A stretch of DNA of 64,000 bases, taken from the NCBI GenBank assembly GCA_029263455.1, contig JAJCXM010000025.1, positions 1 to 64,000 on the forward strand, read 5' to 3'. The stretch comes from Holophagae bacterium (GTDB lineage: Bacteria; Acidobacteriota; Holophagae; Acanthopleuribacterales; Acanthopleuribacteraceae). Positions 44,000 through 52,269 of the stretch are shown here, one piece after another. The notes under the pieces are model-generated. The model ran no database searches and was not told where the DNA came from. It worked only from the letters and a program-made list of their open reading frames with translations. Each line of letters opens with the position of its first letter. The first letter of the stretch is position 1. The position numbers and the translations under genes are program-made.

Positions 44000-46131
44000 T
44001 GACCACGATTATGTTTCTATTCACAGTCATGGCCCAGGAATCAGTGGTCAATTTGCCTTTAACCGATTATCTAGAACTTAAAAAGGCGGCCGAACAGCTT
44101 GATCGTGATCAAGCCCTAATGCCGGAACTCACACTGGTTTCATGCGAAGCCGTCGTGCATTTCAAGGAGAAGATTGCCGAGATCGATACAAACTTCACGA
44201 TACAAGTTTCAGGCAAGCTCGACGATCTTGCCATTTCTCTGACCGGTACGCCCGTTTCTGCTGTAACTGGTGATCAGCCAAGCAGTGTCAGGTACGTTGA
44301 CGGTAAACTTTGGTTCACGCCATTGAAGACAGGCCGGCACCAAATTAAGGTGCGATCGGTGACGGCGCTTTCGTCTTCGCGTGGAACGAAATCCATGCGC
44401 ATGGCGCCCTTTGAAGCCTCCGTAAATCGCTTAACGTTAGTACTTGAATCCAAGTGGGATTGGCGTTTGCCCGACGCGGCACTTATTCGAGAAACAACGG
44501 GCGAACAGGAGACGAGCGTTGAGTTGGCCCCGCCATTGGGCATCGATAGTCGGCTAAGTTTAGTCCCAAAACTGGATCAAAACGTCGCTTTACGTGCAGA
44601 AGCTACGCTTGTAACCATCATGGATGTTGGCCGCGATTCGACACGTTTCCTGCACGGTGTCTTTTATAAGGTTTATTCGGGGTCGCTTGCCGAACAATCG
44701 CTTGTTGGATTGGATCGCGCCCATCTGGAACAAGCCTGGACCAGTGACGTGAATTTCAGCCGAGATGAAGTTTACCAATCAAATATGATCGAAATTCAAG
44801 GTCAAAAACGGATTGTGAACCCTGCTTGGAATAGTGAACGCGCATCGATTCCCTTGATCCACCTACTTGAGGATACAGGCTATGCTGTGTGGAAGACACG
44901 ACCTCTAAAGGGCGACACATTGACGTTACCTTCACTTGATCCTGGCGTGCCTATCCGCGCCCATTTTCTTGTGCAGTCGTCGTCGCGTGTCGTTGAAGCC
45001 CAACTCTCCGAAGTAGATGGGTGGCAGCGGGTTGACATGACCGATTTGCCGGCGGAATTCACAGAAATGGCAAAGGCTGAACAATGTTCGGCTTTGTCTG
45101 TGTGGCGCAGAGCCGCAGCTGAATCTACCAGTCAGATCACACTTAAACGTTTTCCAGATGCCGAGGAACTAGAAACGGTCGTTGCCAGTCGGACCACAAC
45201 CACCTTGGTCACCATCGAAGGACGGCTGGTCCACCGCGATGTCCTGCAACTCAAACGTATGGGCTCTTTTCTTGAAATGACCTTACCAGCCACCGCCAGT
45301 TTGTGGTCTACTTTGGTCGATGGCGTTGCCATCAGGCCGCTTGTACAGGGCGACTTGGTTAAGATACCTGTGACGCCCGGTCGTCGTGACAAATGCGAGT
45401 TAGAGGTTGTTAGCGTTGCCGAACACAACATGCCTTCCTCTCGCACCACATTGGCGCTCTCATTACCCGCGTGGCGGGTGCCCGTTTTGCAACATGAATG
45501 GAAGCTAGTACTCCCTGAACATCGTCGTTACCGTTTCCGGTTTGGCGATTTAGAGCCGGTCCCACTTTCGCAATATGAGGCAACAGGTAATGTATCCGTT
45601 TCGATTGGCAAACATTCTGGGGGCGGAATAATCGCTGGCCGTATAACAGACGATAACGATTCAGCTCTTCCTGGAGTGGTGGTCGGGCTTGCTCAAAACC
45701 CGAGCACGACAGTTGTTACTGACGCCGACGGAAGGTTCAAAATCTTCAACTTGGAGCCAGGTAACTACACAATCGTTGCCACAATGGCTGGCTTCAACAC
45801 ACTGAAAAACGAGGTGCTCGTGCGCTCCGGCACAACGCACACTTTCAATTTGGTTTTACCTCTGGCGTCGGTTAATGAACTGCTTGTAATTAGCACAGTC
45901 GGAAAGTCACGGAAATCGACGCCTGATGAGCTGGCTGGCGCATCGTCCTTTCAGAACACCTACCTGGCGCAACAGGTCATTCAAGAAGATATCTATTCCA
46001 ATTTCCAAGCTGGATTAGTTGGAGGCGTTAGACCAATCCCTGTGGCTGTTCCTGAAACCGGAAAATTAATGGTGTTTTCTGGTGTGTTGCCACCTTCGAC
46101 CATCCGCTTGGAATTAGATGTGAAAAAGTGA
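43996..46131 (+). CDS. Large exported protein with carboxypeptidase-regulatory-like domain
   Basis: A 711-residue protein beginning with a signal-like segment (MFLFTVMAQ) and NLPLTDYLELKKAAEQLD, a near match in layout to SLPLSEYEALW of the upstream partner. The first 530 residues are beta-rich. About residues 540-632 form a carboxypeptidase-regulatory-like domain (PF13620): GRITDDNDSALPGVVVGLAQ, TVVTDADGRFKIFNLEPGNY, VATMAGFNTLKNEVLVRSG. The tail (TPDELAGASSFQNTYLAQ, QVIQEDIYSNFQAGLVGG) resembles the linker of Oar-like TonB receptors, but no plug or barrel follows. The 4-bp overlap implies co-translation with the preceding gene. Cell-envelope role inferred, function unknown. Confidence 0.75.
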   Translation: MMTTIMFLFTVMAQESVVNLPLTDYLELKKAAEQLDRDQALMPELTLVSCEAVVHFKEKIAEIDTNFTIQVSGKLDDLAISLTGTPVSAVTGDQPSSVRYVDGKLWFTPLKTGRHQIKVRSVTALSSSRGTKSMRMAPFEASVNRLTLVLESKWDWRLPDAALIRETTGEQETSVELAPPLGIDSRLSLVPKLDQNVALRAEATLVTIMDVGRDSTRFLHGVFYKVYSGSLAEQSLVGLDRAHLEQAWTSDVNFSRDEVYQSNMIEIQGQKRIVNPAWNSERASIPLIHLLEDTGYAVWKTRPLKGDTLTLPSLDPGVPIRAHFLVQSSSRVVEAQLSEVDGWQRVDMTDLPAEFTEMAKAEQCSALSVWRRAAAESTSQITLKRFPDAEELETVVASRTTTTLVTIEGRLVHRDVLQLKRMGSFLEMTLPATASLWSTLVDGVAIRPLVQGDLVKIPVTPGRRDKCELEVVSVAEHNMPSSRTTLALSLPAWRVPVLQHEWKLVLPEHRRYRFRFGDLEPVPLSQYEATGNVSVSIGKHSGGGIIAGRITDDNDSALPGVVVGLAQNPSTTVVTDADGRFKIFNLEPGNYTIVATMAGFNTLKNEVLVRSGTTHTFNLVLPLASVNELLVISTVGKSRKSTPDELAGASSFQNTYLAQQVIQEDIYSNFQAGLVGGVRPIPVAVPETGKLMVFSGVLPPSTIRLELDVKK

Positions 46132-46171
46132 TCAGGGAATTCATCCTCTCTCTTTTTAAATAGGTAGATGC

Positions 46172-46191
46172 CGGGGACATGCTTGTCCCCG
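46172..46191. terminator. Stem-loop between convergent genes
   Basis: CGGGGACA (46172-46179) and TGTCCCCG (46184-46191) pair perfectly around a 4-nt loop (TGCT), midway between gene ends at 46131 and 46217. It lacks a long T run, so it may be a bidirectional weak terminator or a dispersed palindromic element; similar GGGGACAAGCATGTCCCC elements recur in some genomes (from memory). Confidence 0.5.
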
Positions 46192-46216
46192 ACTACTTGA
46201 TCGGCACTGAAGCTGG

Positions 46217-46900
46217 CTATTTCGATTGAAAAGGCATGCTGAGATCGCCCGAAAGGATCGAATAGACTCGGTAGACGCCCAGCATCGGGCCCTCGCCATC
46301 GGTCGACACTTTTAAGAACGCACTAACCGCGTCATACTTGAAAGGGCCTTGATGGCGAAGCCGCGAATGTGGAACGAATACCGAAAGCACGTGCTCATGC
46401 AAACGCACTTCGAATCCGGGTGAATCCATGTACATCGGCATGCCCGGGTTTGTTGGTGGAAGCAGGTTCGCTAGTGATGCCTTTTCAGCCGCAACCACGG
46501 ACAACCCGCCAGGAACTTGTGTATCCTCGCCGAGCACGACCCAGTGTGTGTGATAGATGACGCCATCGTTGGCGTAGTCGCCGTCCATGTCCTCATCCCA
46601 CAATGGCGTATCGTCAAAGTCAGGATGTGACGTGACTGCTAATGCCAAGATCCCCTCTGCCTGACGGAAGCCAACCACCTTCGGGTCCAAGTCGGTGACA
46701 AACACATAAGCCAAAACGCCGGCGCCGTTCACTTGGCCATGGATTTTTGGGACCGTTTCACCTGCGATACCTTCCACGCTAATCGTGAATAGCCATAACG
46801 CCTGCTCTTGCTTATTGGCGACGGACGCTGAAGAAATAATCAGGTTGGGATGTTCGTATTGAACACCGTCCTGCGTAAGAAAAAGTAACATCCATAACAT
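46217..46900 (-). CDS. Exported hypothetical protein
   Basis: A 227-residue protein. The start MLWMLLFLTQDG has AAGGAG seven bases upstream and a short hydrophobic leader; the frame's earlier ATG at 46930 would overlap the previous gene and is not favoured. The body has AVTSHPDFDDTPLWDEDMDG, YANDGVIYHTHWVVLGED and EVRLHEHVLSVFVPHSRL. The phrase DGDYANDGVIYHTHWVVL looks like a conserved signature I have met in unnamed proteins of proteobacteria. It follows the thioredoxin-like gene after two bases and is surely in its operon. Confidence 0.65.
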   Translation of the reverse strand: MLWMLLFLTQDGVQYEHPNLIISSASVANKQEQALWLFTISVEGIAGETVPKIHGQVNGAGVLAYVFVTDLDPKVVGFRQAEGILALAVTSHPDFDDTPLWDEDMDGDYANDGVIYHTHWVVLGEDTQVPGGLSVVAAEKASLANLLPPTNPGMPMYMDSPGFEVRLHEHVLSVFVPHSRLRHQGPFKYDAVSAFLKVSTDGEGPMLGVYRVYSILSGDLSMPFQSK

Positions 46901-46902
46901 GG

Positions 46903-47427
46903 TCAAGCTCCTTGCTCGGTTGCCAGGCAACCTTGATCGTTACAACCTGGTGTGGTTTGGTGATTGGCTGCCGGACGGGCCCCGTGAGCGCCGACTAGTA
47001 AGCCGTAGTCAAGGCCTTCTAGCCTTCCAAAATGACGCCATGATTCATGGCCGTCACGGTTAATGACCAGGCTACTGGGCGTACCCTGAATGCCCAGCTT
47101 TGCCATCGTTTGTGGTAAACGGCCCGCGCCCGCTGCATCAATCGCTACTGGAAACGTGTATCTGAACTCACTTAAGAACGCCTTTAGTGCCAGCGCGTTC
47201 ATATGCTCATGATGCTCAAATACCGAGTGAATAACGAGGATCTTGATGCCATGTTGACTGCGGCGATCCCACAGCGCTTGCATCAATGGCAGACTTTGCA
47301 CGACACAGGCAGGGCAGAGCATCTGAAAGAAATGCAGCAATACGGGTTGTCCCTGTAATTCGTTTAGGTAATTTGGGTCGCCATTGACCCATTGATCGAT
47401 GTTAAGTTGATCGATGATCTTTTTCAT
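46903..47427 (-). CDS. Thioredoxin-like (TlpA/AhpC-TSA) protein
   Basis: A 174-residue thioredoxin-fold protein. The active-site motif is HFFQMLCPACVVQSLP (CPAC), with cis-Pro loop LGIQGTPSSLVINRDG. No signal peptide is seen, so it may be cytosolic. The ATG at 47427 (MKKIIDQLNI) has AAAGGAG five bases upstream; the earlier start at 47508 is rejected. The operon contains the exported protein just downstream, and an HxlR regulator is divergent 126 bp away, suggesting redox-linked control. A CNDQGC motif near the C-terminus is an extra cysteine pair. Confidence 0.82.
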   Translation of the reverse strand: MKKIIDQLNIDQWVNGDPNYLNELQGQPVLLHFFQMLCPACVVQSLPLMQALWDRRSQHGIKILVIHSVFEHHEHMNALALKAFLSEFRYTFPVAIDAAGAGRLPQTMAKLGIQGTPSSLVINRDGHESWRHFGRLEGLDYGLLVGAHGARPAANHQTTPGCNDQGCLATEQGA

Positions 47428-47553
47428 CACAGCTCCTTTACGCCTGCGCTTGCTTTCGATTACAGGCTTGAATTTCGCTATGATGGAGGCGGAATTCAAA
47501 TCCAACAATCCCGCACTTTTTGGTAGGGTACTTACTCGACGGATGGCATTAGC

Positions 47554-47886
47554 ATGGTTACAGCGAAAAATAGTTCAGGCATTAAGGGCGTTCTGCAAGA
47601 CATCATCGGTTGTAAGTGGAGTCTGGCTGTCATTGAAGCAGTGCGAAACGGGGTCAACCGGCCCGGCGCCTTGGAACGTCATATTGAAGGCATCTCAGCT
47701 AAAGTCTTGAGCCAGCGACTCAAGAAGCTAACTCGCTATCGGGTACTTGAACGCACCGAGTTTGCCGAAATTCCGCCTCGGGTTGAGTACATGATTTCTG
47801 AAAAAGGTAGTCAACTGATCGAGGTTCTGGATGCCATTCAGGAACTTGATGAACATTGGCTCAACGAGTCAGAGACAGCAACCTAA
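47554..47886 (+). CDS. HxlR-family transcriptional regulator
   Basis: A 110-residue winged helix protein (PF01638). Motifs: LQDIIGCKWSLAVIEAVRNG with the HxlR-typical single cysteine before KW, RHIEGISAKVLSQRLKKL, and YRVLERTEFAEIPPRVEYM with the usual wing and S-E-K-G. Regulators of this family sense redox or aldehyde stress. Divergent from the thioredoxin-like gene, which is the likely target. Confidence 0.9.
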   Translation: MVTAKNSSGIKGVLQDIIGCKWSLAVIEAVRNGVNRPGALERHIEGISAKVLSQRLKKLTRYRVLERTEFAEIPPRVEYMISEKGSQLIEVLDAIQELDEHWLNESETAT

Positions 47887-48048
47887 ACCATCGGTATTTA
47901 CTGCCTCTTGGGCCTTTGGCGAACACGGCAAAGTGCGCGTCAATTGTGTAGACCCGAGAAGGTACCCTTCAACTAGTCACGCTGGTTGGAGCAAACGGTT
48001 GGCGCGTCAACTAACGTGAACTATCCAGGACCTGGAACTCCAAGAAAC

Positions 48049-48465
48049 TTAGGCGTCTACCAGGGGCAATAGTCGCGAATCTGACAGGGCTGCTGTTCGA
48101 TGACCTAACCCAGCCAAATACGCCTGATTACTGGTAAACGCTTTGAAATCTGCCAATGATGGTTGTCGAACAAGCAAAACCAGATCCCATCGTTCTTCGG
48201 CGGGGCCGATAAGAAAATCGCCGCCTTCGCCCATGTACATGAGGCTGCCGCCATGGTTTTCTAGAAATGGTTTTGCGTGGTCCATGTATTTTTGGTAAGC
48301 GGCCCGTCCTGAGAGTGGCTTGTCAGGGGCCAATTCTGGGCTGCCCGAGTAGTCAGCCAGCTGGCGAAAACGCAAGAGATTCAACATCACCACTTCGCCT
48401 TCAATATTACGTAAAAACAGCTGGTTGGCGGACTCCGGTGTCGGCATTAAATAGCTCTCAGACAT
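48049..48465 (-). CDS. DUF1330-like protein
   Basis: A 138-residue protein: VVMLNLLRFRQLADYSGSPE, AAYQKYMDHAKPFLENHGG, GEGGDFLIGPAEERWDLVLL and ADFKAFTSNQAYLAGLGHR. This is the dimeric alpha/beta-barrel pattern of the DUF1330 / EthD-like group. No catalytic function is known. A GGGAGGGA site lies five bases before the ATG. It stands alone. Confidence 0.75.
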   Translation of the reverse strand: MSESYLMPTPESANQLFLRNIEGEVVMLNLLRFRQLADYSGSPELAPDKPLSGRAAYQKYMDHAKPFLENHGGSLMYMGEGGDFLIGPAEERWDLVLLVRQPSLADFKAFTSNQAYLAGLGHRTAALSDSRLLPLVDA

Positions 48466-48584
48466 GATTCCCTCCCTGATCGGATTTTGATTCGCAGCAT
48501 AACAGAATGTCAGTTCTGGGCTAAGCGATTGAGTCAGACTGATCTGTGTCTTGTACTTACGAAATGGATAGAACCTAATGAGAA

Positions 48585-50327
48585 TCAGAATAGACCCTTG
48601 ATTTGGCCCGTCTCGGTGTCTAGGTCCACGTTCATGAACGCCGGTCGTGACGGCAGACCGGGCATGGTTTGCATCTCACCCAGAAGCGGATAGATGAAGC
48701 CAGCACCCGCACTCACTCGCACTTCGCGAACGGGTAGCGTGTAGCCCTGTGGATCGCCCTTGAGCCTTGGGTCGTGGGAGATGCTTAGGTGGCTCTTTGC
48801 CATGCAAATCGGCAAATGACCAAGTCCTAATTTCTCGTACTTCGCTATTTGTTTTTCGGCCTTCTGTTCGAAGATCACTTTGCCAGCTCGATAGATTTGG
48901 GTCGCGATGGTCTTGATCTTTTCGCGAATGGACATGTCTAGCGGATAAGTGAACTTGAAGTTCGAAGGTTGTTCGCAAGCTTCAACTACAGCCTCGGCCA
49001 ATTCTCGAGCACCCTCGCCTCCGCGCGACCAATAGTCACCAACAACGGCTTGGGTCGCGCCCGCCTCGATCGCTAACCTGCGTACGAGTTCCAATTCTTG
49101 TTGCGAATCGGTAGGGAACTGGTTAATAACCACCACGGCTGGAACGCCAAACGTGGAAACAATACGCAAGTGAGCGCGAAGGTTAGCCATGCCTGCTTCC
49201 ACCAGTGGCAGGTTCTCTTCGACATAGGCGCGCGCAAGTGGACGGCCCGGAACCGCTTTTGGACCACCGCCGTGCATTTTTAGGGCTCGAACCGTGCAAA
49301 CAATGACGACGGCGTCTGGTTGCAGGCCCGAAGCGCGACACTTGATATTGAAGAACTTTTCCATGCCAATATCTGCGCCGAATCCGCTCTCGGTGATGAC
49401 GTAGTCCGCGAGGCGTAACGCCATTTTGTCGGCAATGATGGAGCTGTTTCCTTGTGCAATGTTCGCAAATGGGCCCGTATGCACAAAAGCGGCCTGTCCT
49501 TCGATCGTCTGCATGAGATTAGGCATGAGCGCATCTCGTAACAGGACCGTAACAGCGCCAGCGACGCCTAAATCCTCCGTCGTCACAGGTTTTCCGCGTT
49601 TGTTAAAGGCCACGATCACGCGGCCAACCCGAGCTCGAAGATCGCTTAAGCTGTTGCTGTTGGATAGGATCGCCATCAGTTCTGAGGCAGCCGCGATATC
49701 AAAGCCGGTCTCTCTCGGTATTCCATCACCAGTGCCGCCGAGCCCAATCACGATATTGCGCAATGCGCGGTCGTTGGCATCAACCACACGTGACCAGTTA
49801 ACGCTGTGAGGATTGATGTGTAGCGGTGTTAGACCGATCTTCTCGAGTTTCGAATCTGGCAAACGGTTTTCGTGATAAAGCCTAGCGTCCAGTGCCGCTG
49901 CAATTGTGTTATGTGCAATGCTAACGGCATGGAAATCGCCGGTCAGGTGGAGGTTGAAATCTTCCATGGGCACCACTTGACTGTGTCCACCACCTGCCGC
50001 GCCACCTTTTATTCCAAATGTCGGGCCCAAACTCGGTTGACGTATACAAATAATGGGCCGTTTCCCAATGCGGCCGAGCCCTTGTGTCAATCCAATCGCC
50101 GTGACCGTTTTGCCTTCGCCAAGCGGTGTAGGTGTGATGCAAGTGACATCCACGTATTTGCCTTTTGGTGCGTCTTGGAGTCGCTTGAGGAGACTCAACT
50201 TCACTTTCGCTTTATGTTCGCCATAAAGCACAAGCTCGTCGTCTCTGATGCCGGACTCAGCTGCGATCTGGCGGATTGGTCGCAATACGGCTGCTTGAGC
50301 AATATCTAGATCTGTCGGCTGTGGCAT
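48585..50327 (-). CDS. fhs: Formate-tetrahydrofolate ligase
   Basis: A 580-residue enzyme that joins formate to tetrahydrofolate with ATP, feeding one-carbon metabolism. The P-loop-like CITPTPLGEGKTVTAIGL, RQPSLGPTFGIKGGAAGGG, FNLHLTGDFHAVSIAHNT, ADYVITESGFGADIGMEKF and the closing MQTMPGLPSRPAF are family signatures, and the length is standard. The frame opens at 50363, but ATG 50327 (MPQPTDLDI) has AGGAG six bases before it and decides the start. It stands alone on the minus strand; no fold or glycine-cleavage genes are near. Confidence 0.96.
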   Translation of the reverse strand: MPQPTDLDIAQAAVLRPIRQIAAESGIRDDELVLYGEHKAKVKLSLLKRLQDAPKGKYVDVTCITPTPLGEGKTVTAIGLTQGLGRIGKRPIICIRQPSLGPTFGIKGGAAGGGHSQVVPMEDFNLHLTGDFHAVSIAHNTIAAALDARLYHENRLPDSKLEKIGLTPLHINPHSVNWSRVVDANDRALRNIVIGLGGTGDGIPRETGFDIAAASELMAILSNSNSLSDLRARVGRVIVAFNKRGKPVTTEDLGVAGAVTVLLRDALMPNLMQTIEGQAAFVHTGPFANIAQGNSSIIADKMALRLADYVITESGFGADIGMEKFFNIKCRASGLQPDAVVIVCTVRALKMHGGGPKAVPGRPLARAYVEENLPLVEAGMANLRAHLRIVSTFGVPAVVVINQFPTDSQQELELVRRLAIEAGATQAVVGDYWSRGGEGARELAEAVVEACEQPSNFKFTYPLDMSIREKIKTIATQIYRAGKVIFEQKAEKQIAKYEKLGLGHLPICMAKSHLSISHDPRLKGDPQGYTLPVREVRVSAGAGFIYPLLGEMQTMPGLPSRPAFMNVDLDTETGQIKGLF

Positions 50328-50869
50328 ACATGCTCCTACTTTTTGTTCTTGGGCGACGACCAATAGAATAATCGATGGATTCAGGGCCTGGGCCTAAATA
50401 CTAGCCCAAGATCTGACGGCTGCAAACGATTGCTTTTTAGGGAAGAGTGCCGATTAGCGAGCATAGATTGAATTCCCAATCATCAATCACGGCACAATGC
50501 TAGCTGGGCAATGAACAATCATGAGAGCGATGAATGCGGACTAAATGTGTTGTGACGGGAGCCGATGACGTTATGCAGGGGATTGGGTCGAGCGGCCCAC
50601 TTACGTGACATTCTCAGGGCATTCTTATGGTCGAAACTATTTGTGATAGTCTATCGGCGCCGCTCGCGATGCTGATCACGTACTTGCGGTACGGACAAAC
50701 AATTTGATGTTAACCAATGCGCTCGGGGGCATGTGTGTATTAATGAATGATTTGATCACCGAAATCGCTGTGCGACATGGCGATGCCGTGGATGCGGTGA
50801 CCCGAATTAACCAAATTCTCAATCGTGAAAAAGGTCTGATTCCACCCGAATAAGCGTAAGGAGCCTGCA
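50328..50869. other. Divergent intergenic region
   Basis: This 542-bp region has the short frame at 50707-50853 (separate entry) and an otherwise stop-rich stretch. The TAAGGAG site for the carrier gene lies at about 50858-50864. No strong hairpin was seen. Confidence 0.35.
50707..50853 (+). CDS. Short ORF or gene remnant upstream of the carrier gene
   Basis: 48 codons reading MLTNALGGMCVLMNDLITE and IAVRHGDAVDAVTRIN, ending REKGLIPPE. The composition is protein-like and the frame is open upstream to about 50656, but there is no ribosome-binding site. It could be the C-terminal end of a decayed gene or a real small protein. It ends 16 bases before the carrier gene start. Confidence 0.3.
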   Translation: MLTNALGGMCVLMNDLITEIAVRHGDAVDAVTRINQILNREKGLIPPE

Positions 50870-52228
50870 ATGGATGCGAATAAGTTAAAAGCCCCCAATA
50901 CATTTATCATCATAGGTGGCATATTGCTGTTGGTTGCCATTGCCACCTGGATACTGCCGGCTGGGTCTTTTGACCGACAGGAATTTGAGAACCGTCAGGT
51001 GGTCGTGCCGGGCACGTATCAAACTTTGGAAGCACAACCGCAAGGGTTGGCGTCAGTATTGATGGCACCAATGCGTGGTTTTGTGGCCGCTGCAGACATC
51101 ATTGCGTTTGTGCTCCTGGTGGGAGGCGCGTTCGGCGTTTTGCAGAAGACTGGTGCCATTGATGCCGGAATCGCTGCTTTGGTCCGCAAGACCCGAGGCT
51201 CACGAAAACTCAGCATGGCCATGATTCCCATCATCATGTTCGTGTTCTCCTTTTTTGGAGCGCTCTTTGGCATGAGTGAAGAAGTGATCCCCTTTGTATT
51301 GGTTTTTGTGCCGCTAAGCCTAAGTCTTGGTTACGACTCCATTGTGGGTGTGGCTATGCCTTTTGTTGGGGCAGGGTTTGCTGGCGCGTTCCTTAATCCA
51401 TTCACGGTGGGAGTGGCACAGGCTATCGCTCAACTCCCGCCTGGCTCGGGCTTTGGTTACCGCGTAGTATGCTGGTGCGTGATCACGACAACGGCCGTTG
51501 CCTTTGTCATGTGGTACGCCCACCGCATTCACCGCGAACCACAGCGCAGCCCGGTATACGAGCTGGATGTCATCAAACGCCAATCACTGCATCTGGACAG
51601 CAAAGCCGATTTGCGAATGACGTCTCAGCACATTCAAGTATTGGTGGTTGGAGTACTTGGCTACGGCTGGTACATAGAGGAGATAGCAGGTCTTTTCTTG
51701 GGAGCCGGAATCGCTGCTGGAGTTGCTGGTCGTATGCGGTTTGCCGCTATCGTTGATGGTTTAGTTGATGGTGCAAGGTCATTACTGTCAACAGCCCTGA
51801 TTATCGCTGTCGCGCGCGCCATTTTGGTCGTCGCTGAGCGTGGTCGCATTATTGATACTTGTCTCAATGCGCTGGCCTCGCTCATTAATGGTCTGCCTGG
51901 ATTCGTCTGCGCTCAGATCATGTTCTTCGTACAGTCGCTGCTGAACTTTTTTGTTCCCTCAGGTAGCGGCCAGGCGGCTTTGACCATGCCTGTCATGGCG
52001 CCATTGGGTGATTTGGTTGGTGTATCCCGCCAAACGGCGGTGTTGGCCTATCAGTTCGGGGACGGATTCAGTAATCTCATCATCCCAACCTCTGCCGTGT
52101 GCATGGGCGTATTGGCCTTAGGCGGCGTGCCTTGGGAGAAATGGGCACGTTGGATCTTGCCATTGCAAATTATGTTTGTGCTCTTGGGTATGTTGTTACT
52201 GATCCCACCGTTCTTGATGGGATGGTAG
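50870..52228 (+). CDS. YfcC-family (DcuC-like) membrane carrier
   Basis: A 452-residue inner-membrane protein with about 11-12 helices. Family signatures include TFIIIGGILLLVAIATWILP followed by AGSFDR, AFVLLVGGAFGVLQKTGAID, FFGALFGMSEEVIPFVLVF and SGSGQAALTMPVMAPLGDL. These mark the YfcC group (PF03606), which transports C4-dicarboxylates or amino acids with unknown exact substrate. AAGGAG lies six to seven bases before the ATG. Its stop is 41 bp from the facing kinase gene. Confidence 0.88.
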   Translation: MDANKLKAPNTFIIIGGILLLVAIATWILPAGSFDRQEFENRQVVVPGTYQTLEAQPQGLASVLMAPMRGFVAAADIIAFVLLVGGAFGVLQKTGAIDAGIAALVRKTRGSRKLSMAMIPIIMFVFSFFGALFGMSEEVIPFVLVFVPLSLSLGYDSIVGVAMPFVGAGFAGAFLNPFTVGVAQAIAQLPPGSGFGYRVVCWCVITTTAVAFVMWYAHRIHREPQRSPVYELDVIKRQSLHLDSKADLRMTSQHIQVLVVGVLGYGWYIEEIAGLFLGAGIAAGVAGRMRFAAIVDGLVDGARSLLSTALIIAVARAILVVAERGRIIDTCLNALASLINGLPGFVCAQIMFFVQSLLNFFVPSGSGQAALTMPVMAPLGDLVGVSRQTAVLAYQFGDGFSNLIIPTSAVCMGVLALGGVPWEKWARWILPLQIMFVLLGMLLLIPPFLMGW

Positions 52229-52269
52229 TCATCGTTATTTATTTCAAATGAAAGCCGGCATAAACGCTA

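Noticed and set aside
48676-50309. Several open frames on both strands within the formate-tetrahydrofolate ligase gene
   Set aside because: The ligase is unmistakable over its whole length; the others are shadows of its codon pattern.
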